DNA of 64,000 nt from Streptomonospora mangrovi (lineage in GTDB: Bacteria > Actinomycetota > Actinomycetes > Streptosporangiales > Streptosporangiaceae): the NCBI RefSeq assembly GCF_027604915.1, contig NZ_JAJAQC010000031.1, positions 1 through 64,000 on the forward strand, given 5' to 3'. Positions 19,722-28,779 of the stretch are shown in pieces. The notes under the pieces are model-generated. The model was not told where the DNA came from. It did no database searches and was given only the letters and a program-made list of their open reading frames with translations. How positions within the stretch are numbered: position 1 is the stretch's first letter; every line of letters starts with the position of its first letter. A program made the position numbers and the translations under genes.

Positions 19722-21359
19722 GTGGACACCCGACGACGTGGTCGCACCCTGGTTCCCGACGGCTTCCCCGACGCCGTGCGCCGACGGCTGGAGGCCCTCG
19801 ACCGGCTCCGTGAGCTGTGGGCGGAGCGCCGCCGCCACGGGATCAGCTCCGCCGACCCCGCCGCCGTGCGCGACGGGGTCCGCCGCCGCATCGAGGAGCT
19901 GCGCGCGCTGGCGGGCCGCCCGCCCCTGCCGCCCGAGCGGCTGCGCGCCGAGGAGGACGCCCTGGTCGCCCTGGCCGAGGACTCCCGCGCGGGGGTGCGC
20001 CTCAACGCCGACTACTTCGACACCCTCGCCCGCGCGGTCCCCGACTTCTCCCCGCCGCTGCCCGCGCCCGAGCGCGTGGGCGCGCTGCTGGCCGAGGCGG
20101 CGGCCGTGGAGACCCATCCGCTGGTCCGCGCCGCCCACCTCTTCCTGACCTGCGCCGACGCCCTCAACGGCGCGCCGGCGCCCCCGCCGCCCGATGCGGC
20201 CGGCCCCCGCCACGGGCGCGACGCCGCCGCCCCCCTGCCCGCCGGAGCGGTGGGCCACGGGGTCAACGGCGCCGTTCCGCACGGCGCGGGCGGGGCCGCG
20301 AGCAAAGCGGCGGAAACGCCCGGCGGCACCCCGGGCGGGGCGGCGGGCGCCGCCTCGGGGGTGCTCACCCTGCCCGGTGTCGGCGACATCCCGGTCAGCA
20401 CCGCGGCCGCCGCGCCTGCCGCCGACGACCCCGCCGCGCCGCCCGCCGTGCGCTCGCCCGGCCCCGGCGCGGCCGAGGCCCCGCCCGGTCCCCCGGCGCC
20501 CCGCCGGGGCGACGGCCCGCCCGCCCACCTGCGGCCCCTGCCCTGGACCGTGGCGTCGCTGTCGCTGATGCGCTCGGACCTGCCGCCCCCGGCCATCGAC
20601 CGGCGCGCCGCGCCTCCGGCGGCCGCCGCCGCGCCCGGCTCGCCCGCCGAGGGCACCGCCGGCCGTCCGCGCGATCCCCTTGAGCGGCTGGCCGCCATGG
20701 TGCTGCTGCTGGCCGACCTGGAGACCGCCGCGCTGCGCGCCGAACTGAGCCGCCCCGCGCGCCTGCCCGGCGCCCTGCGCCCCGACAGTTCCTGCCTGGG
20801 CCGGGCCGTGCACCGCCGCGTGGTCAACCACCTGCGGCTGCGCTGCGACTCCCTGCGCATGGTGCTGCGCGAACTCGATCCCGCCGCGCGCACCTCGGTG
20901 GGCTCCTCCACCGAGCCTCCGGCCGACCCCACCGCCGGACCCGGCACCGGTCCCGGCGCCGAGAACACCGCCGCCTCCCCCGGAGGCGCCGCCGCCGAGG
21001 CCCCCGGTGTGCCGCCGCTGGCCGAGCGCCGCGCGGCGGCGGCCCGGCGGGCGCTGTTCACGCCGGGACCCAACGAGTGGCGCGCCTCGGTCGACGTCGA
21101 CCTCGCCGACGGCGCGCTGCGGCTCGTGGTGTTCGTGCAGGAGGTGGGCGACCCCGCCTCGGGGGTGCTGGCGGTGACCGCCGACGGCTGGCTCACCAGC
21201 GACGAGGGCGCGGTGGACGTGCTCGACCTCGGCTGCGCCGACTGCGTGACCCTGGTGCCGGCCGACGCCGCCGATGACCGCTGGCCCGAGGTCGAGGCGT
21301 TCACCGACGACGTGCTGGCGCGGGCGGTGGGCCACCTCACCCGGGCGGCCCGCTACTGA
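19722..21359 (+). CDS. Unrecognised large soluble protein with disordered centre
   Basis: 545 aa from GTG 19722, six nt after a -10-like TACGGT, so probably leaderless. Residues 1-150 are charged and helical (PDAVRRRLEALDRLRELWAE and following). Residues about 150-320 are a long Pro/Ala/Gly-rich disordered segment. A second helical block at about 320-395 carries paired arginine-rich helices (RAVHRRVVNHLRLRCDSLRM). After another linker the C-terminal 110 residues look alpha/beta (WRASVDVDLADGALRLVVFV; VLDLGCADCVTLVPADA). No signal peptide or membrane helix is present. It lies between the acyltransferase and the kinase. I do not recognise a family and assign no function. Confidence 0.7.
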   Translation: MDTRRRGRTLVPDGFPDAVRRRLEALDRLRELWAERRRHGISSADPAAVRDGVRRRIEELRALAGRPPLPPERLRAEEDALVALAEDSRAGVRLNADYFDTLARAVPDFSPPLPAPERVGALLAEAAAVETHPLVRAAHLFLTCADALNGAPAPPPPDAAGPRHGRDAAAPLPAGAVGHGVNGAVPHGAGGAASKAAETPGGTPGGAAGAASGVLTLPGVGDIPVSTAAAAPAADDPAAPPAVRSPGPGAAEAPPGPPAPRRGDGPPAHLRPLPWTVASLSLMRSDLPPPAIDRRAAPPAAAAAPGSPAEGTAGRPRDPLERLAAMVLLLADLETAALRAELSRPARLPGALRPDSSCLGRAVHRRVVNHLRLRCDSLRMVLRELDPAARTSVGSSTEPPADPTAGPGTGPGAENTAASPGGAAAEAPGVPPLAERRAAAARRALFTPGPNEWRASVDVDLADGALRLVVFVQEVGDPASGVLAVTADGWLTSDEGAVDVLDLGCADCVTLVPADAADDRWPEVEAFTDDVLARAVGHLTRAARY

Positions 21360-21360
21360 A

Positions 21361-21420
21361 GCACCGGCACCCGGTGCGACCGGTGTGCCCGGCGCCCGGT
21401 GCGCCGCCGCGCGGCGGCGG
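21361..21420. terminator. Probable terminator hairpins between convergent genes
   Basis: Two adjacent inverted repeats: GCACCGG-CAC-CCGGTGC at 21361-21377 and the palindrome CGCCGCCGCGCGGCGGCG at about 21402-21419. They lie between the converging 19722 gene and the kinase gene. No T-tract. Confidence 0.45.
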
Positions 21421-21465
21421 GCCGGGCGCGGCGTCGGGCGGCCGCACCGCGCGGCTCGCCGGGGA

Positions 21466-22770
21466 TCAGGTGCTCAGCGCCGCCAGGAACAGCACGAGCA
21501 CCAGGATGATGATCGCGATGAGCACCGCCGGGACCACCCAGCCGTGCGACAGGATGGGGTCCTCGACCCGCTGGGGCGGCCGGTTCTGCGGCGGAAGCTG
21601 CGGCCGCGGCTGCTGGGTGGGCATGGCCCGCCCGCCGTACATGGTGTTGGGGCCGGTGGGCGGCGGCCCGCCGGGGCCGGGCCGCACCCCGGTGACGTTG
21701 GGGCCGTGCGGCTGCGGCCCGCGCGGCGGCTGGTGGTGGAACCCGGCCTGGGGACCGGAGTTGGGCGCCGGGCCGGGGCCGTACCCGGGGAAGGGGGTCT
21801 GCGGCCCGCTGGGGGTGTGCGCGCCCGGCCCCATGCCGCCCATCGGCCCGTAGCCGCCGACCTGGTTGGCCGGGGGGATCGGGGTCTGCGGCCCGCTCAG
21901 CGGCGGACCGGACTCCGCGATGCGCTCGCCCTCCTTGAGGGCGTCGTCGGTGGAGACCGCGGACTCGTGGCCCAGCAGCCGCATCAGCAGCTCCTGGGCG
22001 GTGGGCCGGCGGGCGGGGTCCTTGTCCAGGCAGGTGCGCACGATCGGCAGCAGGGAGTCGGGCACGCCGTCGAGGTTGGGCGGCGCGCTGACCACCCGGT
22101 GCACCACGGCGGGCACGCTGTCCTGGCCGAAGGGTGCGTTGCCGGTGGAGGCGAAGGCCACCACGCAGCCCCAGGCGAAGATGTCGACCTTGTCGGTGAT
22201 CCCCCGGCCCTCGATCTGCTCGGGCGCCATGTAGGAGGGCGTGCCCACGATCGAGTTGGTGAGGGTGGCGGTGCCGTCGGCGACGCGGGCGATGCCGAAG
22301 TCGATCACCCGGGGGCCGTCGGGGCCCAGCAGCACGTTGCCCGGCTTGAAGTCGCGGTGCACGATCCCGGCCTGGTGGATGGCCACCAGCGCGGTGGCCG
22401 TGGAGACCGCCAGCCGCTGGAGCGCCGCGCCCTTGTGCGGCCCCTTGGTGGCCACCGCCTCCTGGAGCGACTGGCCCGGCACGTACTCCGACACCACGTA
22501 GGGCGGGTCCTTGTCGAGCTGGGCCTCGTGGATTGCGGCGGTGCAGAACGACGCGACCTTCTGCGCCGCGCGCACCTCCTTCTCGAACCGCTTGCGGAGA
22601 TCGTCGTCCTGCGACCACTGGTCGTTGAGGACCTTGATCGCGACCTCTTCACCCTCGGGGTTGCGCCCGAGGTACACGACGCCCTGCCCGCCCTTTCCCA
22701 GGCGGCCGACCACGCTGTAGTCGCCGAAGGACTTCGGGTCGTTCGGCGACAGCGACTCGGGACCGGGCAT
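21466..22770 (-). CDS. Ser/Thr protein kinase with C-terminal membrane anchor
   Basis: 434 aa. The kinase domain at about 17-270 has the glycine loop GRLGKGGQGVVYLG, ATP-binding Lys46 (VAIKVL), catalytic HRDFKPGN with Asp140, DFG at 157-159 and TPSYMAPEQI, so it should be active. Residues about 290-405 are a Pro/Gly-rich linker. The protein ends with one helix (WVVPAVLIAIIILVLVLFLA) and three residues after it, with no extracellular sensor such as PASTA. The ATG has GGAGGAG about 6 nt before it. It is the last gene of a manB-trm112-SIS-kinase operon (31 bp from the SIS gene). Targets unknown. Confidence 0.92.
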   Translation of the reverse strand: MPGPESLSPNDPKSFGDYSVVGRLGKGGQGVVYLGRNPEGEEVAIKVLNDQWSQDDDLRKRFEKEVRAAQKVASFCTAAIHEAQLDKDPPYVVSEYVPGQSLQEAVATKGPHKGAALQRLAVSTATALVAIHQAGIVHRDFKPGNVLLGPDGPRVIDFGIARVADGTATLTNSIVGTPSYMAPEQIEGRGITDKVDIFAWGCVVAFASTGNAPFGQDSVPAVVHRVVSAPPNLDGVPDSLLPIVRTCLDKDPARRPTAQELLMRLLGHESAVSTDDALKEGERIAESGPPLSGPQTPIPPANQVGGYGPMGGMGPGAHTPSGPQTPFPGYGPGPAPNSGPQAGFHHQPPRGPQPHGPNVTGVRPGPGGPPPTGPNTMYGGRAMPTQQPRPQLPPQNRPPQRVEDPILSHGWVVPAVLIAIIILVLVLFLAALST

Positions 22771-22801
22771 CGATCTCCTCCAGGTGCGGTCGTGGCTGGA
22801 G

Positions 22802-23992
22802 TCAGCGCACGACCAGCGTATGGTCTAGCGGGTCTGTGCCATAGGCAACGGCTACATACACAGTGGCGTAATCGGTTAGAGCGATCAAACCGGCTGCGCG
22901 TTCCAGTGGACCGCCCTCGTCCGCTGTGTACTCACTCACCTCGACGCCCTGTTCACGGGCCGTGTCGGCCGCGAGGGCGAGGTCGCGGGCGGCCTCGGGG
23001 ACCTCCTCCGGATCGCGCAGCAGGACCAGCCGGAGGCCGACGGCGCCGTCCTCGACGGGGTCGTCGAAGATCGACCGCGGCCCGGAACCGCCGAACGGGC
23101 CGCCGACCAGGGAGACGTGGTCACCCAGCAACTCCGGCGAACCGCCGCGGACCGCAGGATACCGGGCGACGGCCGCCAGCCTCGACACCCAGTGCTCGGC
23201 GGCGGCCAGGGCGGTGGGTGTTCCCCCGCCGATGACCGGGATGCGCCCGGCGATCTCGACCGCGGCCGACTTGGCGGGGTTGTCCCAGGTCTCCACGGAG
23301 GGGCCGTAGGCCATGGCGGCCCGGTCCAACCGCTCGGCCAGCGCGTCGTAGGCGCCCTCGGGCGGCCCGGCCACCCCCGCCCGCGACACCGCCGTCAGTA
23401 GGGCCGCCACCGCGCCCCACGGCGTCTCCGCAGGTCCGCCGACCTGCGCGAGCGCGATCGAGGGCGCCCGGAACTGCTCGGCGACGGCGGCCGGCGCGCC
23501 GCCGGCGGGGCCGATCGCCAGGAACCGGCAGCCGCGCCGCGCCGCCTCGGCGGCGCAGGCGGCGACGGCGTCGTGTGAGGGGCGGATTTGGCCGATTGTG
23601 GACGCAGGCGCAGGCGCAGGCGCGGGCGGACCCGGCGGTTCCTCCCCCGCCGGCACCGGCGGCGCCGCGCCGGCGGTCGGCGGCTCCACCGCCACCACGA
23701 GGTCGGGGCCGCCCACCCAGCCCGGCAGCCGGTACCCGCGCACCGGCACCACCGGCACCGGGCAGCCCGGCCCCAGCGCCGCCGCGCAGATGTCGCCCAC
23801 CGTGGCGGCCGCTCCGGCGCCCAGCACCACCACGGCGCGCGGGCGGCCGTCGCGGGCCAGGACCTCCAGGTCGGCCTCCGCGGCGGCCGTGCGCGCGGCG
23901 CGCACCCGCGCCGCCGCCGAGGCCAGCCCGCGCAGGGCCTCCTCGCCCGCCCGCGGGTCCTCCAGCCGGGACTCGTCGAACTCCAGGGGCAC
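22802..23992 (-). CDS. SIS-domain protein, phosphoglucose/phosphomannose isomerase-like
   Basis: 396 aa from GTG 23992, chosen because of GGAAGGAAG a few nt upstream; an upstream in-frame start at 24022 is less supported. Two SIS-like sugar-phosphate-binding halves are visible: RAVVVLGAGAAATVGDICAA with PVVPVRGYRLPGWVGGPDLV, and IPVIGGGTPTALAAAEHWVS with ETWDNPAKSAAVE. In actinobacteria this gene lies between the trm112-like gene and manA. It is thought to isomerise hexose 6-phosphates or to be a degenerate relative. Residues 115-140 form a proline-rich insert. With no manA in the window, this protein is a candidate for the phosphomannose isomerase step. Confidence 0.82.
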   Translation of the reverse strand: MPLEFDESRLEDPRAGEEALRGLASAAARVRAARTAAAEADLEVLARDGRPRAVVVLGAGAAATVGDICAAALGPGCPVPVVPVRGYRLPGWVGGPDLVVAVEPPTAGAAPPVPAGEEPPGPPAPAPAPASTIGQIRPSHDAVAACAAEAARRGCRFLAIGPAGGAPAAVAEQFRAPSIALAQVGGPAETPWGAVAALLTAVSRAGVAGPPEGAYDALAERLDRAAMAYGPSVETWDNPAKSAAVEIAGRIPVIGGGTPTALAAAEHWVSRLAAVARYPAVRGGSPELLGDHVSLVGGPFGGSGPRSIFDDPVEDGAVGLRLVLLRDPEEVPEAARDLALAADTAREQGVEVSEYTADEGGPLERAAGLIALTDYATVYVAVAYGTDPLDHTLVVR

Positions 23993-24049
23993 GGCACTTC
24001 CTTCCCGGCCGGCGGCCGGCACCGCCGGCGGCGGCGCGGGCGCCCGGCG

Positions 24050-24226
24050 TCAGTTGATGCGGCGCGCCTCGTCCACGAGCAGCACCGGGATCCCGTCGCG
24101 GATGGGGTAGGCCAGCCCGCTCTCGTCGCAGACCAACTCGCCGGCCTCCTCGTCCAGGCGCAGCGGCGCCTTGCTCTGGGGGCAGGCCAGGATCTCCAGC
24201 AGCCAGTCGTCGATCTTCGCGGTCAT
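24050..24226 (-). CDS. Trm112 family small protein
   Basis: 58 aa: it starts MTAKIDDWLLEILACPQSK and ends IRDGIPVLLVDEARRIN, the Trm112/YcaR pattern. Only two cysteines (15 and 33) remain of the zinc knuckle. ATG 24226 is preceded by GAGGAG at good distance. In bacteria these proteins are of unknown role; eukaryotic Trm112 activates methyltransferases. It sits 33 bp after manB and 57 bp before the SIS gene, the standard actinobacterial order. Confidence 0.9.
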   Translation of the reverse strand: MTAKIDDWLLEILACPQSKAPLRLDEEAGELVCDESGLAYPIRDGIPVLLVDEARRIN

Positions 24227-24259
24227 TGCGGTGGTCTCCTCGCGGGGTGGTGCGTGCGG

Positions 24260-25621
24260 TCAGGCCCGCACGATGGCCAGGACTTCGTCGCGCAGCCGCT
24301 CCATGGCGGCGGTGTCGGGCGCCTCGACGTTGAGCCGCAGCAGCGGCTCGGTGTTGGAGGCCCGCAGGTTGAACCAGGAGCCGTCGGGCAGCGACACGGT
24401 GAGGCCGTCGAGGTGGTCGGTCGTGACGCCCTCGCGGCCGGCGAACGCCTCCTCGACCGCGGCCGCGCGGCCGGCCTGGTCGGTGACCTCGGAGTTGATC
24501 TCACCGGAGCCGGCGTAGCGGGAGTACTCGGCGGTGACCTCCGACAGCGGCCGGGAGTCGGCGCCCAGCACCCGCAGCACGTGCATGGCCGCGAGCATGC
24601 CGGTGTCGGCGCGCCAGAAGTCGCGGAAGTAGTAGTGGGCGGAGTGCTCGCCGCCGAAGATCGCCCCGGTCTCGGCCATGGTGGCCTTGATGAACGAGTG
24701 GCCCACCCGGGTGCGCACCGGGGTGCCGCCGCGCTCGCGCACGATCTCGGGCACCGCGTTGGAGGTGATCAGGTTGTGGATCACGGTGGCGCCGGGCTCG
24801 CGGGCCAACTCCTGGGCGGCGACCATGGCGGTGATGGCGGAGGGCGGCACGGGCTCGCCCCGCTCGTCCACCACGAAGCAGCGGTCGGCGTCGCCGTCGA
24901 AGGCCAGGCCGATGTCGGCGCCGGTCTCGCGCACCTTGGCCTGGAGGTCGACCAGGTTGGCGTAGTCCAGCGGGTTGGCCGGATGGTTGGGGAACGTGCC
25001 GTCCAGCTCGAAGTACAGCGGCTCGATGCGCAGCGGCAGCGCCTCCAGCCGGTCGCCGCCCAGCACGGCCGGGACGGTGTAGCCGCCCATGCCGTTGCCG
25101 GCGTCGACCACGACGCTCAGCGTGCGCGCGCCGGACAGGTCGACCAGGGAGCGCAGGTAGCGCGCGTACTCGGTGAGCAGGTCGCGCTCGCTGACCGTGC
25201 CGGTGGTGGCGGCGGGCGCCACACCCTCCTCGGCCAGGCGGCGGATGTCGGCCAGGCCGCTGTCGGAGCCGATGGGCGCCGCACCGGCCCGGCACATCTT
25301 GATGCCGTTGTACTGGGCAGGGTTGTGGCTGGCGGTGAACATCGCGCCGGGCATGTCCAGGTGGCCCGAGGCGAAGTAGAGCATGTCGGTGGAGCCCAGC
25401 CCGGCCATCACCACGTCGACGCCCTGTCCGGTGACGCCCTCGGCGAAGGCCGCCGCCAGCTCCGGCGAGGAGGGGCGCATGTCGTAGGCCACGACCACCG
25501 AGGGGGCGTCGGCTACCCGCGCGAACGCCGCCCCGATGGAGCGGGCCGTGTCGGCGTCGAGTGTGTCGGGGACGATGCCCCGGATGTCGTATGCCTTGAA
25601 GATCTGGCCGAGGTCACCCAC
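24260..25621 (-). CDS. manB: Phosphomannomutase/phosphoglucomutase
   Basis: 453 aa from GTG 25621 (GGAG about 8 nt before). It interconverts mannose 6-phosphate and mannose 1-phosphate, the precursor of GDP-mannose for glycolipids, lipoglycans and protein mannosylation. Motifs: catalytic phosphoserine loop TASHNP with Ser98, metal loop DGDADR, sugar loop GGEHSAHYYF and the phosphate-binding RASNTEPLLRLNVEA. First gene of the operon with trm112, the SIS protein and the kinase. Confidence 0.94.
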   Translation of the reverse strand: MGDLGQIFKAYDIRGIVPDTLDADTARSIGAAFARVADAPSVVVAYDMRPSSPELAAAFAEGVTGQGVDVVMAGLGSTDMLYFASGHLDMPGAMFTASHNPAQYNGIKMCRAGAAPIGSDSGLADIRRLAEEGVAPAATTGTVSERDLLTEYARYLRSLVDLSGARTLSVVVDAGNGMGGYTVPAVLGGDRLEALPLRIEPLYFELDGTFPNHPANPLDYANLVDLQAKVRETGADIGLAFDGDADRCFVVDERGEPVPPSAITAMVAAQELAREPGATVIHNLITSNAVPEIVRERGGTPVRTRVGHSFIKATMAETGAIFGGEHSAHYYFRDFWRADTGMLAAMHVLRVLGADSRPLSEVTAEYSRYAGSGEINSEVTDQAGRAAAVEEAFAGREGVTTDHLDGLTVSLPDGSWFNLRASNTEPLLRLNVEAPDTAAMERLRDEVLAIVRA

Positions 25622-25856
25622 ACGCTGCTCCGGATCGGGTCGTGGACAGGGCTCTTCGCGCGCGGCGCGAGCGCCCGTGCCGCGCCGGAGGCCCCACTGG
25701 GGCGGCTGCGGGCGGACGCCGTCCACGCACGGGACAACGCTATCAACCCCCCGGCGCACCACGGCGGACGCGGTGCACGGCACGAAACGGCGCGCCCGGG
25801 GGTGGTGGGGACGGTGCGGGCGGTCACCGGGACGCGGGGCGGGTGGCCGGGGTGGG

Positions 25857-26708
25857 CTACGGGGGCGCCTGAATGTGCTGTCCCGGGACGTTGGTGACAC
25901 GCGCGCCGGGTGCTTGGACAGGTGAGGGCCCGGCGGGCGCGGAGCGGGCCTGAGCGGCGGCGATGGTGGCGGCCACGCCATCGAGGATGAGTTCGAGGCC
26001 GAAGACGAAGTCGTGGTCGACGGGCGGCCCGCCCTCCAGCGGCTCGGGCGGGGCCTCGAAGACGCCGGAGGCGAAGAGCGCCGCCGCGTCGGGGAAGCGG
26101 CCGGGGTCGACCAGCCGGGCGAGCGCGCGCCCGTAGTCCCGCTCCACCTGGGCCTGGTCTCGGCCGGAGGCCCGGCGGCCCTCCTCCATCTGCCGCGCCA
26201 TCGAACCGGCCTGGCGCACGTAGCTGGAGACGACCAGCACGATCCCCACCTTTTGCCCCCAGTCGAGCCCGGTGTCGCGCAGCGTTCGCAGGCCCGCGTC
26301 CAGCCACGCGACGGCGTTGGGACCGCTCGGCGGCCCCTGGACGGGCAGCTCGGCCAGCCAAGGGCGGCGGGCGGCCAACTCGGCGAGGGCGGCGGCCCAC
26401 CGCCGGACGCCCTCGCGCCAGTCCGTCGATCCGCCCGGGACGTCGGGGGGCGGTCCCTGGGCGGCGTCGCCCATAAGCACGAACAGCTCGTCCTTGGACC
26501 CCACATGCCGGTAGAGGGACATCGCCGTGTAGCCCAGTTCCTTGGCGACCCGCGCCAGGGTCACCGCCCCCAGTCCCTCGCGGTCAGCCAGGCGCACGGC
26601 GGCGTCGACGATCCGCTCGACTCCAAGCTCGGCGGGCCGCCCGGTGGGCGCCGCGGTCGGCAGTCGCCAGAGCCGCCCCAGCCCCGGGGGCACGTCCTCC
26701 TCGGCCAT
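25857..26708 (-). CDS. TetR family transcriptional regulator
   Basis: 283 aa. The N-terminal helix-turn-helix is at about 30-75 (ERIVDAAVRLADREGLGAVT, RVAKELGYTAMSLYRHVGSK). The larger ligand-binding domain is of the TetR_C type with a long extension; the last 25 residues are Pro/Ala-rich. ATG 26708 is 6 nt after a -10-like TAGCGT on the minus strand (26715-26720), so the transcript is probably leaderless. It is divergent from the DUF418 membrane protein, its likely target. Ligand unknown. Confidence 0.9.
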   Translation of the reverse strand: MAEEDVPPGLGRLWRLPTAAPTGRPAELGVERIVDAAVRLADREGLGAVTLARVAKELGYTAMSLYRHVGSKDELFVLMGDAAQGPPPDVPGGSTDWREGVRRWAAALAELAARRPWLAELPVQGPPSGPNAVAWLDAGLRTLRDTGLDWGQKVGIVLVVSSYVRQAGSMARQMEEGRRASGRDQAQVERDYGRALARLVDPGRFPDAAALFASGVFEAPPEPLEGGPPVDHDFVFGLELILDGVAATIAAAQARSAPAGPSPVQAPGARVTNVPGQHIQAPP

Positions 26709-26817
26709 GGGTACACGCTACCCCGGTACGGCACCGCGCCGAAGGCGGCCGACCGATTTGCCAATTGTTAGTTTCGCTCATAAATTATGGCCGCTACCCC
26801 ACCGCTGAGGAGGATCT
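26709..26817. promoter_or_regulatory. Divergent promoter/operator region of the TetR gene and DUF418 gene
   Basis: 109 bp with an AT-rich core around 26758-26790, striking in this GC-rich sequence. The core is bounded by GCCA and TGGC (an imperfect dyad), a candidate TetR operator. A strong GAGGAGGA ribosome site precedes the GTG at 26818. Confidence 0.5.
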
Positions 26818-28077
26818 GTGCCGTCCGACGTCCCCACTCCGCCTGCCGCCGCGCGCGACCGCCCGCCACTGGGGCCCGTTCCGCCCTCGCAGCGGGCACT
26901 GGCCCCCGACCTCGCCCGGGGCACCGTTCTGCTGCTCATCGCGCTGGCCAACGGCGCCGGCGCGTTCTTCCTGGCCGCGCCCGGCCTCGAATCCGCCCCC
27001 CAGGGCGCCGAGCGCCTCTACAACGTCGCCATGGTCGCCTTCGTCCACGCCCGCGCCTATCCGATGTTCGCCTTCCTGCTGGGCTACGGCATGGTCCAAC
27101 TCGCCCGCCGCCAGGAAGCGGCGGCCTCCCCCGGCGCCGGGCGCGCGGTCCTGCTGCGCCGCAGCGCATGGCTGCTGGCCTTCGGCGCGCTCCACGGGAT
27201 CCTGCTGTTCTCCGGAGACATCCTCGGCGCCTACGGGATCGTCGGGATCGCGGTCGCGCTCCTGCTGCTCGGCCGCGGGGACCGCTTCCACCGCCTGGCG
27301 CTGTGGCTGTGGGCCGCCTCGATCGTCTCCGTCGCAGTCCTCGCAGCCCGGGCCGCATGGCTGGTCGCCACCGCCTCCGGAACCCCGGCGTCGATGCCCA
27401 TCCGCGAGATGGACGTCGGCTGGCCCTCCATGGAGGCGCCCACCTACGCCGCCTCCGTCCTCGCCCGGCTCACCGAGTGGCCGACGCAGACGCTCTACCT
27501 GCTCGGTGTCGTCTTTGTCGTCTGGCTGGGCGTGTGGGCGGCGCGGCACCGCGTGCTGGAGGAGCCCGCCCGCCACCGCCGCCTCCTCGCCTGGACCGCC
27601 GGGGTCGGCCTGACTGCCGGCGTCGCGGGCGGACTGCCGATGGGCCTGTTCAGCGCCGGGTGGCTGCACGCCGACGCGCCCGCCGCCGGTGCGCTCAAGG
27701 CGCTCTACGAGGCATCGGGCCAACTCGGCGGTATCGGCTACGTCGCCCTCTTCGGACTCATCGCCCTGGCCCTGGAGAACCGGCGCCCCGCGGCCCGGCG
27801 GCCGAAGGCGGTCGGCGCGGTCGTCGACGCGCTCACCGCCCTGGGGCAGCGGTCGCTGAGCGGCTACCTCATCCAGTCGGTCGCGTGGCTGGTCCTGGTG
27901 CCGCCGTTCGCGCTCGGTCTGGGAACGGCTTCCGGCAGCACCGCGTTCACCGCGACCGCGTGCGCGGCGGGCGTGTGGCTGGCGACGGTCGTCGCCGCCG
28001 ACCAACTGCGGCGCCGGTCCCTGCCGGGCCCCGCCGAGGTTCTGCTGCGGCGGCTGGTCTACGGCCGCCGGAACTGA
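26818..28077 (+). CDS. DUF418 family multi-pass membrane protein
   Basis: 419 aa from GTG 26818 with a strong GAGGAGGA site. About ten hydrophobic helices. DUF418-type signatures: PDLARGTVLLLIALAN, HARAYPMFAFLLGYGMVQLA, FGALHGILLFSGDILGAYGI and, near the C-terminus, LTALGQRSLSGYLIQSV. Members are often paired with TetR-type regulators, as here. Transport or acyl transfer has been suggested but not shown. Confidence 0.87.
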   Translation: MPSDVPTPPAAARDRPPLGPVPPSQRALAPDLARGTVLLLIALANGAGAFFLAAPGLESAPQGAERLYNVAMVAFVHARAYPMFAFLLGYGMVQLARRQEAAASPGAGRAVLLRRSAWLLAFGALHGILLFSGDILGAYGIVGIAVALLLLGRGDRFHRLALWLWAASIVSVAVLAARAAWLVATASGTPASMPIREMDVGWPSMEAPTYAASVLARLTEWPTQTLYLLGVVFVVWLGVWAARHRVLEEPARHRRLLAWTAGVGLTAGVAGGLPMGLFSAGWLHADAPAAGALKALYEASGQLGGIGYVALFGLIALALENRRPAARRPKAVGAVVDALTALGQRSLSGYLIQSVAWLVLVPPFALGLGTASGSTAFTATACAAGVWLATVVAADQLRRRSLPGPAEVLLRRLVYGRRN

Positions 28078-28161
28078 GCCCCATGCCCCGCCCATCGCCC
28101 CCGTGGCGAGGGCGGGGCCCGGTTTCACCACCTCATCCCGCGCACGGAACGGAGCAGTGAG

Positions 28162-28779
28162 ATGAACACGCCTTCCCCGCATGGAAGGCCGCCGGTCACA
28201 GTCGTCCCGGCGGCAGAGCTCGGCGAGGGCCACCGGCGGGCGATCACCGAGGTCTTCGTCGGGGGGTTCGCCGCCGACTTCGCCGGACTGTCCTCGGACC
28301 CGCGCCGCCTCGTCGACGCCTTCGAGCACATGCTCGTCCTCGACGTGTTCCACGTGGGACTGGTCGACGGCCGTCCCGCCGGAATCGCCGCGTGCACCGA
28401 CGGTGTCCGCCCCTCGGTGCGCCATCGGGGCGCGCAACTGCGCCGCCACCTGGGCCTGGTGCGCGGCACGATCGGCGACCTCGTGCTCCGGTCGGAGTTC
28501 GGCGGCTCGGTGGCCGGCGCCCGCGAGGGCACCGCCTCGATCGAGTTCGTCGCGACGGCTCCCGCCTACCAGGGCAGAGGCGTCGCGACGGCGATCCTGC
28601 GGCATCTGCTCGAACTGCCCGGGTACACCGAGTTCGTGCTGGAGGACGTCGCCGACACCAACACCGCCGCCCTAGCCCTCTACGCCAAGCTCGGCTTCAC
28701 GGAGTACCGGCGCCGCAAGGTCTCCCACACCCGCTGGAGCGGCATCAACGCCTACGTCTCCCTGCGGCGTGGGCGCTAG
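28162..28779 (+). CDS. GNAT family N-acetyltransferase
   Basis: 205 aa. The acetyl-CoA site is visible as IEFVATAPAYQGRGVATAIL (R/Q-x-x-G-x-G/A type), followed by LEDVADTNTAALALYAKLGF, the usual C-terminal GNAT strand/helix. ATG 28162 follows a GGAG-containing leader. It lies 84 bp after the DUF418 gene and may share its mRNA. Its stop overlaps the end of a transposase remnant on the other strand. Substrate unknown. Confidence 0.88.
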   Translation: MNTPSPHGRPPVTVVPAAELGEGHRRAITEVFVGGFAADFAGLSSDPRRLVDAFEHMLVLDVFHVGLVDGRPAGIAACTDGVRPSVRHRGAQLRRHLGLVRGTIGDLVLRSEFGGSVAGAREGTASIEFVATAPAYQGRGVATAILRHLLELPGYTEFVLEDVADTNTAALALYAKLGFTEYRRRKVSHTRWSGINAYVSLRRGR

